Under the pieces are notes generated by a model. That model was not told the DNA's origin. It was given only the letters and a program-made list of their open reading frames with translations, and did no database searches. Positions 7,122 to 14,169 of a stretch of DNA of 36,477 bases are shown here, one piece after another. Within the stretch, counting starts at the first letter, position 1. The number at the start of each line of letters is the position of its first letter. The position numbers and the translations under genes are program-made. Location of the stretch: NCBI GenBank assembly GCA_003612335.1, contig RAYO01000040.1, forward strand, positions 1 to 36,477, written 5' to 3'. This DNA comes from a bacterium 1xD42-67 (GTDB lineage: Bacteria > Bacillota > Clostridia > Oscillospirales > Oscillospiraceae).

Positions 7122-8267
7122 TCAAGTCAAGTTCGTAAAGTATTGGAGCACCACTCCGCCTGCCACCACAGAGGCGATCTGTCCGGATACATTAGCGGCG
7201 ATGGCGTGCATGAGCAGATGATTTTGGGGGTCAGCCTCCTGCCCCAGCCTCTCGATGACCCTGGAGGACATGGGGAAAGCGGAGATACCTGCCGCCCCCA
7301 CCATGGGGTTGATCTTGTCTCTGGGCGTGAAAAGATTCAGCACCTTGACGAAGAACACTCCCACTACAGAATCCAGCACGAAGGCCACCAGGCCCAGGCC
7401 CATGATCATCAAGGTCTGCCACTGGACGAACTGATCCGCCCGCATGGAGAAGGATATGGTGATGCCCAGCAACAGAGTGATCAGATCGGTCAGGTCGTTC
7501 TGAGCTGTGTGCGACAGGGCAGAGAGCACACCGCACTCCCGAATCAAGTTGCCGAACATGAGGAAGCCCACCAGCGCCACCGAGGCAGGGGCCACCAGTC
7601 CGGCGATCACTGTGACTACGATGGGGAAAAGGATTCGCATCCTGCGGGTGACGCTCTGGGGCTCATACGACATACGCATGGCTCGGTCCTTTTTCGTAGT
7701 CACTAGCTTGACGGCGGCAGGTTGGATGATAGGCACCATGGCCATGTAGGAGTACGCCGCCACAGCGATCGCGCCCATATAGTTGGACCCCAGGACCTTA
7801 GACACCAAAATGGCGGTGGGACCATCCGCAGCGCCGATGATCCCGATGGAGGCAGCGTCCTTCAAGTCGAAGCCCAGCAGGGCAGCGATGAGGATGGTGA
7901 GGAAGATCCCCGTCTGTGCCGCCGCTCCGCACAGGAACAGCTTGGGGCTGGCCAGAAGGGGCCCGAAGTCGATCATAGCCCCGATCCCGATGAAGAGCAG
8001 GATGGGCATGGCCTCGCTGGCGTCGATCCCCACCTCGAAGAGCCACTGGATGATCCCCTGGGTCTCCCCCGCTCCTTCACTGAACTGGTCGATCGCACCG
8101 GACAGAGGCAGGTTCACTAGGATGGCACCAAATCCCATTGGCATGAGCAGCGCCGGCTCGAAGCCCTTCTCGATCGCCAGCCAGATGAGCAGGCCGCCGA
8201 TGACATACATCACCGCCTGCTGCCAAGTGATCAAGACGAGCCCCTGCCAGAGAAAAGAAAGATCCAT
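7122..8267 (-). CDS. Na+-translocating decarboxylase beta subunit (OadB/GcdB/MmdB family)
   Basis: A 381-residue membrane protein of the beta-subunit family. In oxaloacetate, glutaconyl-CoA or methylmalonyl-CoA decarboxylases this subunit decarboxylates carboxybiotin and pumps Na+ out. It has the conserved IIGAADGPTAI (about 143-152, containing the aspartate in the Na+ path), AYSYMAMVP (171-179) and the late MHAIAANVSGQI stretch that holds further Na+-site residues. About nine to eleven hydrophobic segments fit the family, and length is normal. ATG 8267 has AAAGGAG. Its leader carries a promoter, a riboswitch-like aptamer and a terminator. No carboxyltransferase (alpha) or biotin-carrier gene is nearby, so the partner enzyme must be encoded elsewhere or the pair does something different. 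Confidence 0.9.
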   Translation of the reverse strand: MDLSFLWQGLVLITWQQAVMYVIGGLLIWLAIEKGFEPALLMPMGFGAILVNLPLSGAIDQFSEGAGETQGIIQWLFEVGIDASEAMPILLFIGIGAMIDFGPLLASPKLFLCGAAAQTGIFLTILIAALLGFDLKDAASIGIIGAADGPTAILVSKVLGSNYMGAIAVAAYSYMAMVPIIQPAAVKLVTTKKDRAMRMSYEPQSVTRRMRILFPIVVTVIAGLVAPASVALVGFLMFGNLIRECGVLSALSHTAQNDLTDLITLLLGITISFSMRADQFVQWQTLMIMGLGLVAFVLDSVVGVFFVKVLNLFTPRDKINPMVGAAGISAFPMSSRVIERLGQEADPQNHLLMHAIAANVSGQIASVVAGGVVLQYFTNLT

Positions 8268-8314
8268 TTTTATCGCTCCTTTTTCTTTATGGTTTCCAAA
8301 CCAAGGATATCTAT

Positions 8315-8354
8315 CAAAAAAGACCTGCGTCCCGAATCATCGGAACGCAGGTCT
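8315..8354 (-). terminator. Intrinsic terminator (expression platform) in the beta-subunit leader
   Basis: AGACCTGCGTTCC pairs with GGGACGCAGGTCT (stem 8321-8333/8342-8354, one G-T pair, 8-base loop), followed on the minus strand by six T. The 5' arm is also the 3' strand of the aptamer's closing helix, so aptamer and terminator are mutually exclusive. Confidence 0.85.
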
Positions 8355-8452
8355 GGTCATTTCAGGCACAGCCAGAGCGGCCTCTGGGACCGCACATGCT
8401 TGTTGACTGCTGCCGTGTGCCCCACAGGACACACCGACTACTCCCCTTCGTT
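8344..8452 (-). promoter_or_regulatory. yybP-ykoY-type (Mn2+) riboswitch aptamer
   Basis: The leader transcribed from 8462-8490 contains the hallmarks of the yybP-ykoY family: AAGGGGAGTAG near the 5' end, a GTGTG/CACAC helix, GTCAACA in the middle, a GCGG/CCGC arm, and CTGAAATGACCAGACC at the 3' end. The closing helix is formed by AACGAAGG (8445-8452) with CCTGCGTT (8344-8351), with one mismatch. The same 3' strand forms the terminator stem. In known members Mn2+ docks two loops and stabilises the closing helix, which here would prevent termination, so the predicted behaviour is ON with metal. Family assignment is from remembered consensus, not a covariance search; another cation-sensing class is the main alternative. 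Confidence 0.75.
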
Positions 8453-8461
8453 GTGTAAAGG

Positions 8462-8490
8462 ATGATACCACATCTCTTGCCGTTTGTCAA
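8462..8490 (-). promoter_or_regulatory. Sigma-A promoter of the beta/gamma subunit operon
   Basis: Minus strand consensus TTGACA (8485-8490), 17-base spacer, TATCAT (8462-8467). The start point falls just before the aptamer, leaving a leader of about 190 bases. Confidence 0.88.
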
Positions 8491-8520
8491 GGTGTCGCCG
8501 GCAAAGATCTCCACTGATCT

Positions 8521-8886
8521 TCAGCTCTGGCTCCGGTCCTTTTGAGGCACCATGATCCGCAGATGGGAGCCTTCACCGCACTTCCCCTTCTCGTCGCAGA
8601 CTTCGATGTCGAACCACATCTTCCGCCGTTCGATCCCGCGCAGAGTGGCGGTAGCGGTCACCTGCATCCCCACAGGGGTGGGCGCCAGATGGCGGATGTG
8701 GGCCTCCGCGCCCACGGTGGTCATCCCCTCGTCCAGATATCCCTGGGCCAGCTCCAGGGCGCAGGCCTCCATCAGGGCCAGCATGTTGGGGGTGGATAGG
8801 ATCTTAGCGCCGGCGGTCCCGATCCGCTTCGCCGTCATGGTGTCATCCACTGTCCAAGTCAGACTGTGTTGGGTAGGCTTGTCCAT
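8521..8886 (-). CDS. FlK-like hotdog thioesterase
   Basis: A 121-residue single hotdog-fold thioesterase of the fluoroacetyl-CoA thioesterase (FlK)-like family. T32, E40 and H66 have exactly the spacing (8 and 26) of the FlK catalytic residues T42, E50 and H76. They lie in STPNM, LMEACA and RHLAPTPVG. Members cleave small acyl-CoA esters in the cytoplasm; the natural substrate here is unknown. It starts at ATG 8886 with AGAGGTG upstream, 3 bases after the DUF4177 gene, and ends just upstream of the next promoter, so it closes the long leftward gene train. Confidence 0.88.
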   Translation of the reverse strand: MDKPTQHSLTWTVDDTMTAKRIGTAGAKILSTPNMLALMEACALELAQGYLDEGMTTVGAEAHIRHLAPTPVGMQVTATATLRGIERRKMWFDIEVCDEKGKCGEGSHLRIMVPQKDRSQS

Positions 8887-8889
8887 TTT

Positions 8890-9093
8890 TTACACCTCTT
8901 TCTCAAAGATCAGATCCATCTCTGCAGTGACCCCTGTCCCCTGCTGGACCACAGGGATCGTCCCCACGAACCGCCAGCCCTCCTTGGCCCAGCGGTCGAT
9001 CGTCTCCCGATGCCCCTTCATCTCACACTTGCTGTTGGGGAGCATCGTCCAGCCCATATCCACGCTGATGCGCTCGTATCCATAGGTATACAT
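8890..9093 (-). CDS. DUF4177 domain protein
   Basis: A 67-residue protein of the DUF4177 family of small single-domain proteins. Visible family features are the aromatic start YTYGYERISV, the EGWRFVGTIPV turn in the middle, and the final strand AEMDLIFEKEV. ATG 9093 is preceded by GGAGG. It sits between the 57-residue basic peptide gene (32 bases) and the FlK-like thioesterase (3 bases) on the same strand. No molecular function is established for the family. Confidence 0.82.
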   Translation of the reverse strand: MYTYGYERISVDMGWTMLPNSKCEMKGHRETIDRWAKEGWRFVGTIPVVQQGTGVTAEMDLIFEKEV

Positions 9094-9125
9094 AAGATCC
9101 TCCTTTGCGTATCACAGATTTGTCT

Positions 9126-9299
9126 CTACCAATGATCCAGCTCTCTTTTGCGCAGTTCATCTTTCACCCTGCGCCGTACCAGCCGTTTTGCCATCCGTTT
9201 ATCGCTCCGCAGTCGATTCAGGCGGGCGTGCTGACAATACCAGTGCCGCGCAAATCGGTCGATACAAAACAGTTTTCTGTCATGATTCCCCTTTCCCAT
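9126..9299 (-). CDS. 57-residue strongly basic small protein
   Basis: An open frame from ATG 9299 to TAG at 9126, with GGGAGG four bases before the ATG. It begins 12 bases after the stop of the TIGR03936 gene. About 18 of 57 residues are arginine or lysine, with a C-terminal basic amphipathic stretch (MAKRLVRRRVKDELRKREL) and an aromatic/cysteine/histidine segment earlier (FARHWYCQHARL). No hydrophobic helix is present. The charge suggests binding to RNA, ribosomes or an acidic partner, but I do not recognise a family. Placement and ribosome binding site argue that it is translated as part of the radical-SAM operon. Confidence 0.65.
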   Translation of the reverse strand: MGKGNHDRKLFCIDRFARHWYCQHARLNRLRSDKRMAKRLVRRRVKDELRKRELDHW

Positions 9300-9311
9300 A
9301 CGGCCTCCCAG

Positions 9312-9977
9312 TCATCGGAAGGATCTTCCCTCCCCGTCCAGGATGTCCCGGCGATGGAAGGTGACGAGATCGGGGGCGTACTCCGGATGGATCGTACAAA
9401 ATGTGTTCCGAATCAGTTCCGGGTTCAGGCCGGGATTCTGTGCAGACACCATCAGGTCCAAGGTCATCGTGTCGCTTTGGCACTCGATGTGCCAGCTGCG
9501 GACGAGAGGGATCAGGTCCACCTCAGTGTATCCGGCCTTGGCCTTGTTGGACTTCTTCTTCACTACCAGGCTCTCTTGGCTCAGGAGAGCCGCCATCGCA
9601 GGTTCTGACTCTTGGGGCCTCCCCTCCGGGTACTCGAAGGTCATGATGTAGTTGACATAACGCAACTCCTTCAGCTTCCGCTCCCCGGGATAGCACTGGT
9701 GGACGACGATCCCCTCTGGCATAGCGGCGGTGAGCCGGGCAGGGACCTCGGCCGCACCGGTCCCCTCCAACAGCCCGAATTCCAGTATCTCACACTGACT
9801 GGAGTACCCCACCGACAAGGGCAGGGCAATGGATACGAAGGGGTGGGGATTGAAGCCTTCTGTGTGCTTGATCGGGATCTTTGCCCGGGAAAAGGCCCGT
9901 TGGAAGGTGCGCATCAGGTCCAGGTGGGAGATGTACCGGGCCCGTCCCGTTTTGGAGAACAGCAAGCGGTCAGCCAC
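9312..9977 (-). CDS. TIGR03936 family (DUF2344) radical-SAM-associated protein
   Basis: A protein of about 221 residues of the DUF2344/TIGR03936 family, nearly always encoded beside TIGR03960 radical SAM proteins. Family features are RLLFSKTGRARYISHLDLMR at the start, the FSRAKIPIKHTEGFNPHP turn, ALPLSVGYSSQCEILEF, and a C-terminal half of weaker conservation ending in the EYAPDLVTFHRRDI region. The precise role is not established; the linkage suggests partnership in a modification reaction, perhaps on RNA. GTG 9977 (AGGGGG eight bases upstream) is preferred to GTG 9986. Either start overlaps the end of the upstream gene, implying translational coupling. Confidence 0.9.
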   Translation of the reverse strand: MADRLLFSKTGRARYISHLDLMRTFQRAFSRAKIPIKHTEGFNPHPFVSIALPLSVGYSSQCEILEFGLLEGTGAAEVPARLTAAMPEGIVVHQCYPGERKLKELRYVNYIMTFEYPEGRPQESEPAMAALLSQESLVVKKKSNKAKAGYTEVDLIPLVRSWHIECQSDTMTLDLMVSAQNPGLNPELIRNTFCTIHPEYAPDLVTFHRRDILDGEGRSFR

Positions 9978-11808
9978 AACGTCCACCCCCTGTCAGCAGC
10001 TTGTTGGCCCCGCAGCTGGAACAGCGGGTGCGGCAATCAGGAGTGGTCTGAGACTGGTAGCACAGCTCCCGCTCCCGCCAAAGGAAGTCAGTGCTCACAC
10101 CGGTGGACAGCCGGCACCAGGGGAAGACCTCGTCTCTGGACCGCTCCCGGTGGGCATAGAAGCCTCCATCCAGGCCGCAGGCGGCAAGCCCGTCCAGCCA
10201 CCGCTGATAGTCGAAATACTCCGTCCATGCGTCCATCTTGCCTCCATGCTGCCACACCCATTCCAGCACATCGGCCAGCCGGCGGTCCCCCCGGGACAAA
10301 ACCGCCTCCAGATAGCTGGTCTGGGGGTCGTGCCAGTTGTAAGTGATGGACTTGTCCCGTTTCAGAGCGTCCCGCAGCAGATCCACCCGCCGCTGGTACT
10401 CCTCCACAGGGATCTGCGCCTCCCACTGGAACGCAGTGTGGGGCTTGGGGACGAACCAGGAGGTAGACACCGTGATCCGCACCCCCCGGGCCCTATTGGG
10501 AGAATATTCCCGCCAGGTGAAATAGACCTTCCGAGCCAGGTCGGCGATCCCCAGCACGTCCTCGTCGGTCTCGGTGGGCAGGCCCAGCATGAAATACAGC
10601 TTCACCCCGCTCCAGCCCCCGGCGAAAGCGGTGCGGCAGGACTGGAGCAGGTCCTCCTCCCGCAGATTCTTGTTGATAGCATCCCGGAGACGCTGGGTGC
10701 CCGCCTCTGGAGCAAAGGTGAGCCCGCCCCTGCGGACCCGCTGGAGCCGCTCCATCAGGCTCATAGAGAAGGTGTCCGCCCGCAGAGAGGGCAAAGACAG
10801 CCCGATGTCCCGAGGGGCGCAGTAGTCCAGCAGGTCATCGCACAGCTCCAGCAGGCAGGGATAGTCTGTGGAGGACAGAGAGGACAGGGTCATCTCCTGA
10901 TAGCCCGAATCCTCACAGGCCTCCTTCCCGTATCTCGCCAGCAGCTCCGAACTGCGGGAGCGCACCGGCCGGTAGGCATACCCCGCCTGACAGAACCGGC
11001 ACCCCCGGATGCAGCCCCGGAACAGCTCCAGCATCACCCGGTCATGGACGATCTCGGTGGAGGGGATGATGGTCTTCACCGGGAAATAGGCCCCGTCCAT
11101 ATCCTGGACGATCCGTTTCGTCACCAGTTCCGGAGCGCCCTCCAAGGCTTTGAGCTCTTCCAGGGCGCCGTCAGGCCGGTAGACCGGCTCATAGAGGGAC
11201 GGCACATAGATCCCCTCGATCTTGGCCGCCTCCAGCAAAAATTCCTCTTTGGACCAGCCCTCATCCCGGGCCTGGCGGAAGAGGTCGATGTACTCCAGAG
11301 TGACATCCTCCCCCTCCCCCAAGACGAAGAAGTCTACAAAGGGGGCCAAAGGCTCGGCATTATAACAGCAGGTCCCCCCTGCCACCACCAACGGGACCAA
11401 GCCGGTCCGCTCCTTGCTGCGCAGGGGCAGGCCGGCCAGATCCAGCATATTCAACACATTGGTATAGGCCATCTCATAGCCCAGGGAAAACCCGATGATG
11501 TGGAAATCGGCGATCGGGTCGCCGCTCTCCAGGCCGTAGAGGAGCAGGCCCTCCCGGCGCATCTCCTCCTCCATATCGCCCCAGGGGGCGAAACACCGCT
11601 CACACCATATGTCTTCCCGCTGATTCATTGCCCCATAGAGGATCCGGCAGCCCAGGTTGGACATGCCGATCTCATAGGTGTCGGGGAAACACAGGGCAAA
11701 GCGGGTATCCACCTCGCTCCTGTCCTTGACCACGGCATTATACTCCCCGCCCGTATACCGGGCAGGCTTTTGCACCTTTGGCAGGATATGCTCCAGGATC
11801 CGGTCCAT
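9970..11808 (-). CDS. TIGR03960 family B12-binding-like/radical SAM protein
   Basis: A 612-residue radical SAM enzyme of the TIGR03960 family. The N-terminal region (about 1-180) has the cobalamin-binding-like fold (FPDTYEIGMSNLG, HIIGFSLGYEMAYTNVLNML, VVAGGTCCYN, FFVLGEGED). The radical SAM core begins with ELFRGCIRGCRFCQAG, where C266, C270 and C273 form the CX3CX2C iron-sulfur motif. LTFAPEAGTQRLRD, GVKLYFMLGLPTETDEDV and a C-terminal region with a CRTRCSSCGA cysteine cluster follow. ATG 11808 has GGAGGG upstream; the frame extends to 11874 but without a ribosome binding site. It is 14 bases after the M50 gene and overlaps TIGR03936. The reaction is unknown. Confidence 0.93.
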   Translation of the reverse strand: MDRILEHILPKVQKPARYTGGEYNAVVKDRSEVDTRFALCFPDTYEIGMSNLGCRILYGAMNQREDIWCERCFAPWGDMEEEMRREGLLLYGLESGDPIADFHIIGFSLGYEMAYTNVLNMLDLAGLPLRSKERTGLVPLVVAGGTCCYNAEPLAPFVDFFVLGEGEDVTLEYIDLFRQARDEGWSKEEFLLEAAKIEGIYVPSLYEPVYRPDGALEELKALEGAPELVTKRIVQDMDGAYFPVKTIIPSTEIVHDRVMLELFRGCIRGCRFCQAGYAYRPVRSRSSELLARYGKEACEDSGYQEMTLSSLSSTDYPCLLELCDDLLDYCAPRDIGLSLPSLRADTFSMSLMERLQRVRRGGLTFAPEAGTQRLRDAINKNLREEDLLQSCRTAFAGGWSGVKLYFMLGLPTETDEDVLGIADLARKVYFTWREYSPNRARGVRITVSTSWFVPKPHTAFQWEAQIPVEEYQRRVDLLRDALKRDKSITYNWHDPQTSYLEAVLSRGDRRLADVLEWVWQHGGKMDAWTEYFDYQRWLDGLAACGLDGGFYAHRERSRDEVFPWCRLSTGVSTDFLWRERELCYQSQTTPDCRTRCSSCGANKLLTGGGRCG

Positions 11809-11822
11809 CTCGTTCCCTCCAG

Positions 11823-12461
11823 CTATCTCGATAAACGTGATAACCATTGTACCCGTTTCCCAGTCCGCTGGCAACCCCTAATCTTGCCATATGTGCGAAA
11901 TTTTTGTTGGATGGACGAGATCAGCAGCCAGAACGTCACGAACAGCAGCGTGATATTCCCTCCTCCGGCCGCCGGCGGCAGGCTCAGCGCCAGCAGGACC
12001 GCGATACACAGATGGTCCAGCCATCCGCTCAGCCGCAGAGCCAGATCCGGTCCAGCCAGCAGAGCCAGGACACAGTGCAGCGCCCGCCCGCCGTCCAGCC
12101 GCCCCACTGGCAGCAGATTGAACAGGGCCAGCACCAGATTCGTCCCCGCAAAGGTGAGCCAGTCCTCCAGGCCGCAGCACAGGACCGCCAATACCAGATT
12201 CGTCCCAGGCCCCGCCAGGGCGGCCAGCCCCTCCTGCCAATATCCCAGGGGCCTGGACAGCACCAGCTCCGCTCCAACAGCTGTAAGGCGTATCTGCTTC
12301 ACATCTCCGCCCAGAGACTGGATCGCTGCTATGTGGCCCAGCTCATGGAGCCCGCAGGCCAGCATGGTCAGCGGGACCAAACAAGATCGGTCAAGATAGT
12401 TCAGCCAAGCTGTCAGCAGGAAGAATCCCGATGTCACCTCCACCCCAAATGGACCTATCAT
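11823..12461 (-). CDS. spoIVFB: M50 site-2 protease, SpoIVFB-like
   Basis: A 212-residue intramembrane metalloprotease. The zinc motif HELGH is at residues 39-43 inside a hydrophobic segment, and the second motif NLLPVGRLDGG at 115-125 supplies the aspartate ligand D123. In B. subtilis SpoIVFB cleaves pro-sigma-K in the outer forespore membrane. The ATG overlaps the stop of the M23 gene as ATGA, a coupling typical of spoIVFA-spoIVFB. The protein lacks a CBS domain, which many SpoIVFB proteins have; the tail is short and basic (QKFRTYGKIRGCQRTGKR). The spoIVFB name rests mainly on the paired M23 gene and on length. Confidence 0.8.
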   Translation of the reverse strand: MIGPFGVEVTSGFFLLTAWLNYLDRSCLVPLTMLACGLHELGHIAAIQSLGGDVKQIRLTAVGAELVLSRPLGYWQEGLAALAGPGTNLVLAVLCCGLEDWLTFAGTNLVLALFNLLPVGRLDGGRALHCVLALLAGPDLALRLSGWLDHLCIAVLLALSLPPAAGGGNITLLFVTFWLLISSIQQKFRTYGKIRGCQRTGKRVQWLSRLSR

Positions 12462-13528
12462 TCCTCGATAAAATCGACATAATAGGATGGATCCAGGTGC
12501 ATTTTATTATATTTCAGCTCTAAATGGAGATGTGGCCCGGTCGCGGAGCCAGACGACCCGACCTCCGCCACCTTCTCCCCGATATCCACTTTCTGTCCTT
12601 TGGTGACAACGACCTTGCTGCAGTGTGCGTAAAATGACTTTACACCGTTCCCATGGTCCATTTGGAGATATAGACCGTAGGAATCGTCCTTCCCTGTGTA
12701 TTCCACAGTGCCCGCCGCGAAAGCTGCGATAGGGTCGCCTGTTTGTCCGCCGATGTCCACCCCGCCGTGGAACTGGTAGCGGCCGTCGATCGGATGATCC
12801 CGGTAACCATACTCAGAATTGAGATGTCCCAGCACCGGGGTCATGGTCTCCAATTCCCCTAACGAGAGCTGGTCCATGGTGTAATTGTTGGGGAGCGCCT
12901 GTCCACTGTAATCAGATACGGATACTACAGTCCCCACTGCTGGAACAGCAGGAGGCGCTTCCACAGGCTCCGGTCCCACCGCTGGAGCCTCCGGCTCCTG
13001 GATAGGCGCTTCCTCCACCGAATCGAGCTCCACCCCATAGAGGGCGAGCCTTGCAAAGTTGGCAGTCCTGGAAGCTGTACCCCCTCCCTGCCCGAGGGAC
13101 TGGAGCTCCGATGTCAGCACACCAGCCGGCTCTGGAGGGATGAAGTCCACCGGCTCTGCCGGAGCTTCCTGGATGTCCCCCCCGAAGACCTCGACACAAA
13201 ATCTTCCCAAGTCAGAAAACACCGTGTCGCCGTCATCCAGAGCCCTCCCCAGGTCGGTCAAAACTCCCTGGATATCCAGGTCGGTGGTGATGAGGGCCAG
13301 GATATCGCTCCTGACCTGCTCCAACCGCTGGGGAAAGACCCCCTTGCAGAGGAAGATCGTGAGAAAAAGCACCAGACAGACCGCCAGCTGTATCAGCCGG
13401 ACCCGCTCCTGCCCCCGAGATGAGCTCCGGGAGCGGTCCTGTCTCACGCTCCGTTTGGCTGTGACACCTCCATAACTGTATCGGATACTGCTCCGGCGGA
13501 CTGCCGCTTGTGTGGCTTGGTCGTACAT
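12458..13528 (-). CDS. spoIVFA: Membrane-anchored M23 (LytM-type) metallopeptidase, SpoIVFA-like
   Basis: A 356-residue protein with a basic N-terminal cytosolic part, one membrane helix (about 45-62), a low-complexity proline/glutamate/alanine linker (about 121-205), and a C-terminal M23 domain (about 245-350). The zinc and catalytic positions look intact: H254 and D258 in QFHGGVDIGG, H302 in AHCSK, and H333/H335 in GPHLHLEL. SpoIVFA-type proteins regulate the partner M50 protease during spore formation; an alternative is a cell-wall hydrolase such as a SpoIIQ-like protein. ATG 13528 has GAGGAGGGG upstream. It is the first gene of the train and faces the divergent tRNA gene. Confidence 0.82.
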   Translation of the reverse strand: MYDQATQAAVRRSSIRYSYGGVTAKRSVRQDRSRSSSRGQERVRLIQLAVCLVLFLTIFLCKGVFPQRLEQVRSDILALITTDLDIQGVLTDLGRALDDGDTVFSDLGRFCVEVFGGDIQEAPAEPVDFIPPEPAGVLTSELQSLGQGGGTASRTANFARLALYGVELDSVEEAPIQEPEAPAVGPEPVEAPPAVPAVGTVVSVSDYSGQALPNNYTMDQLSLGELETMTPVLGHLNSEYGYRDHPIDGRYQFHGGVDIGGQTGDPIAAFAAGTVEYTGKDDSYGLYLQMDHGNGVKSFYAHCSKVVVTKGQKVDIGEKVAEVGSSGSATGPHLHLELKYNKMHLDPSYYVDFIEE

Positions 13529-13596
13529 CCAACGCCCCTCCTCTGTCAGTCATTTGATATGATGATCTTATTCGGAACAGTTTCGAAATATTACTC

Positions 13597-13625
13597 TTGA
13601 CAGATAGAAGAAAACATACTATGAT
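13597..13625 (+). promoter_or_regulatory. Sigma-A promoter for tRNA-Pro
   Basis: Consensus TTGACA (13597-13602), 17-base spacer, TATGAT (13620-13625). The predicted start is about 7 bases before the mature tRNA. Confidence 0.88.
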
Positions 13626-13638
13626 ATGTCTTGGTCTT

Positions 13639-13715
13639 CCGGGCGTGGCGAAGCTTGGTATCGCGCTTGGTTCGGGTCCAAGAGACCGTGGGTTCAAATC
13701 CCGCCGCTCGGACCA
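13639..13715 (+). tRNA. tRNA-Pro (anticodon CGG)
   Basis: A complete 77-base cloverleaf. The acceptor CCGGGCG pairs with CGCTCGG (one G-T pair), with discriminator A and encoded CCA. The D stem is GCGA/TCGC. The anticodon stem CTTGG/CCAAG holds loop TTCGGGT, giving anticodon CGG (reads CCG). The T arm is GTGGG-TTCAAAT-CCCGC. It has its own promoter and following hairpins, so it is expressed alone. Confidence 0.95.
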
Positions 13716-13741
13716 CATCGGAGCGAGATCCGCTCCACTCC

Positions 13742-13777
13742 GTTTCAAGGCGGTCCCTTTTGGGGCCGCCTTGAAAC
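13742..13777 (+). terminator. Strong hairpin after tRNA-Pro
   Basis: A 16-base-pair stem (GTTTCAAGGCGGTCCC with GGGGCCGCCTTGAAAC, one G-T pair) closes a TTTT loop, 27 bases beyond the tRNA. Only a weak T-run follows (TGTGTT). Confidence 0.7.
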
Positions 13778-13804
13778 TGTGTTCCGCTTCTTTGCTCCTC
13801 CTTT

Positions 13805-13844
13805 CCAACTCGAACCTGCTACGCTGGGCTTCGAGTTGGCTTTT
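13805..13844 (+). terminator. Second hairpin with T-run
   Basis: CCAACTCGAA (13805-13814) pairs perfectly with TTCGAGTTGG (13830-13839), followed by CTTTT. It is a back-up terminator for the tRNA or the end of a separate short RNA. Confidence 0.6.
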
Positions 13845-13891
13845 GGCGCATGACGATCGTCTGCATCTTTTTTATCAACATATGACAAAAT

Positions 13892-13957
13892 GAACGACCC
13901 TACCTGATCTGAACAGACTGTTGTCAGTCGTTCGGACTTGGTAGGGTCGTTCTTTTC
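13892..13957 (+). terminator. Third hairpin with T-run
   Basis: A perfect 13-base stem (GAACGACCCTACC, 13892-13904, with GGTAGGGTCGTTC, 13940-13952), followed by TTTTCC. The 35-base loop contains further complementarity. It resembles an intrinsic terminator with no gene ending in front of it. Confidence 0.6.
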
Positions 13958-14169
13958 CTGTGGCCTTTATATTTTAAGGGCTATAGGCTTTTTCGACTTC
14001 AGACACCTGTGTCATTGACTAAAAGAAACAGTGAATAGACTTGAGTTCCAGAGTTCCAGCAAGGCGGAAGACCTTGACACCTCCCTAAATTGTGGGGTCA
14101 CACAGGTTTTGGACGCTCCCATGCAAGATATCAGACCAGACACTATCCTAACACGTCAGCCTACTGGGA

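Larger units (their letters stand above)
13716..14169. other. Geneless stretch after tRNA-Pro
   Basis: About 450 bases without a credible gene. The first half holds three strong inverted repeats (listed separately). The second half (about 13960-14169) has no codon bias or ribosome binding site in any frame. It contains a small palindrome GACACCTGTGTC (about 14001-14012), and ACACAGG recurs inverted about 90 bases on. It may be a decayed mobile element or simple intergenic DNA; I cannot tell which. Confidence 0.6.

Noticed and set aside
9829..12399. An 856-codon open frame on the plus strand
   Set aside because: It is exactly antisense to TIGR03936, TIGR03960 and the M50 gene, has no ribosome binding site, and its composition is the complement of well-recognised proteins.
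13956..14169. Possible remnant of an insertion sequence
   Set aside because: There are short inverted words (ACACCTGTGT, ACACAGG), but no transposase fragment could be read in any frame, so it is not called as a mobile element.
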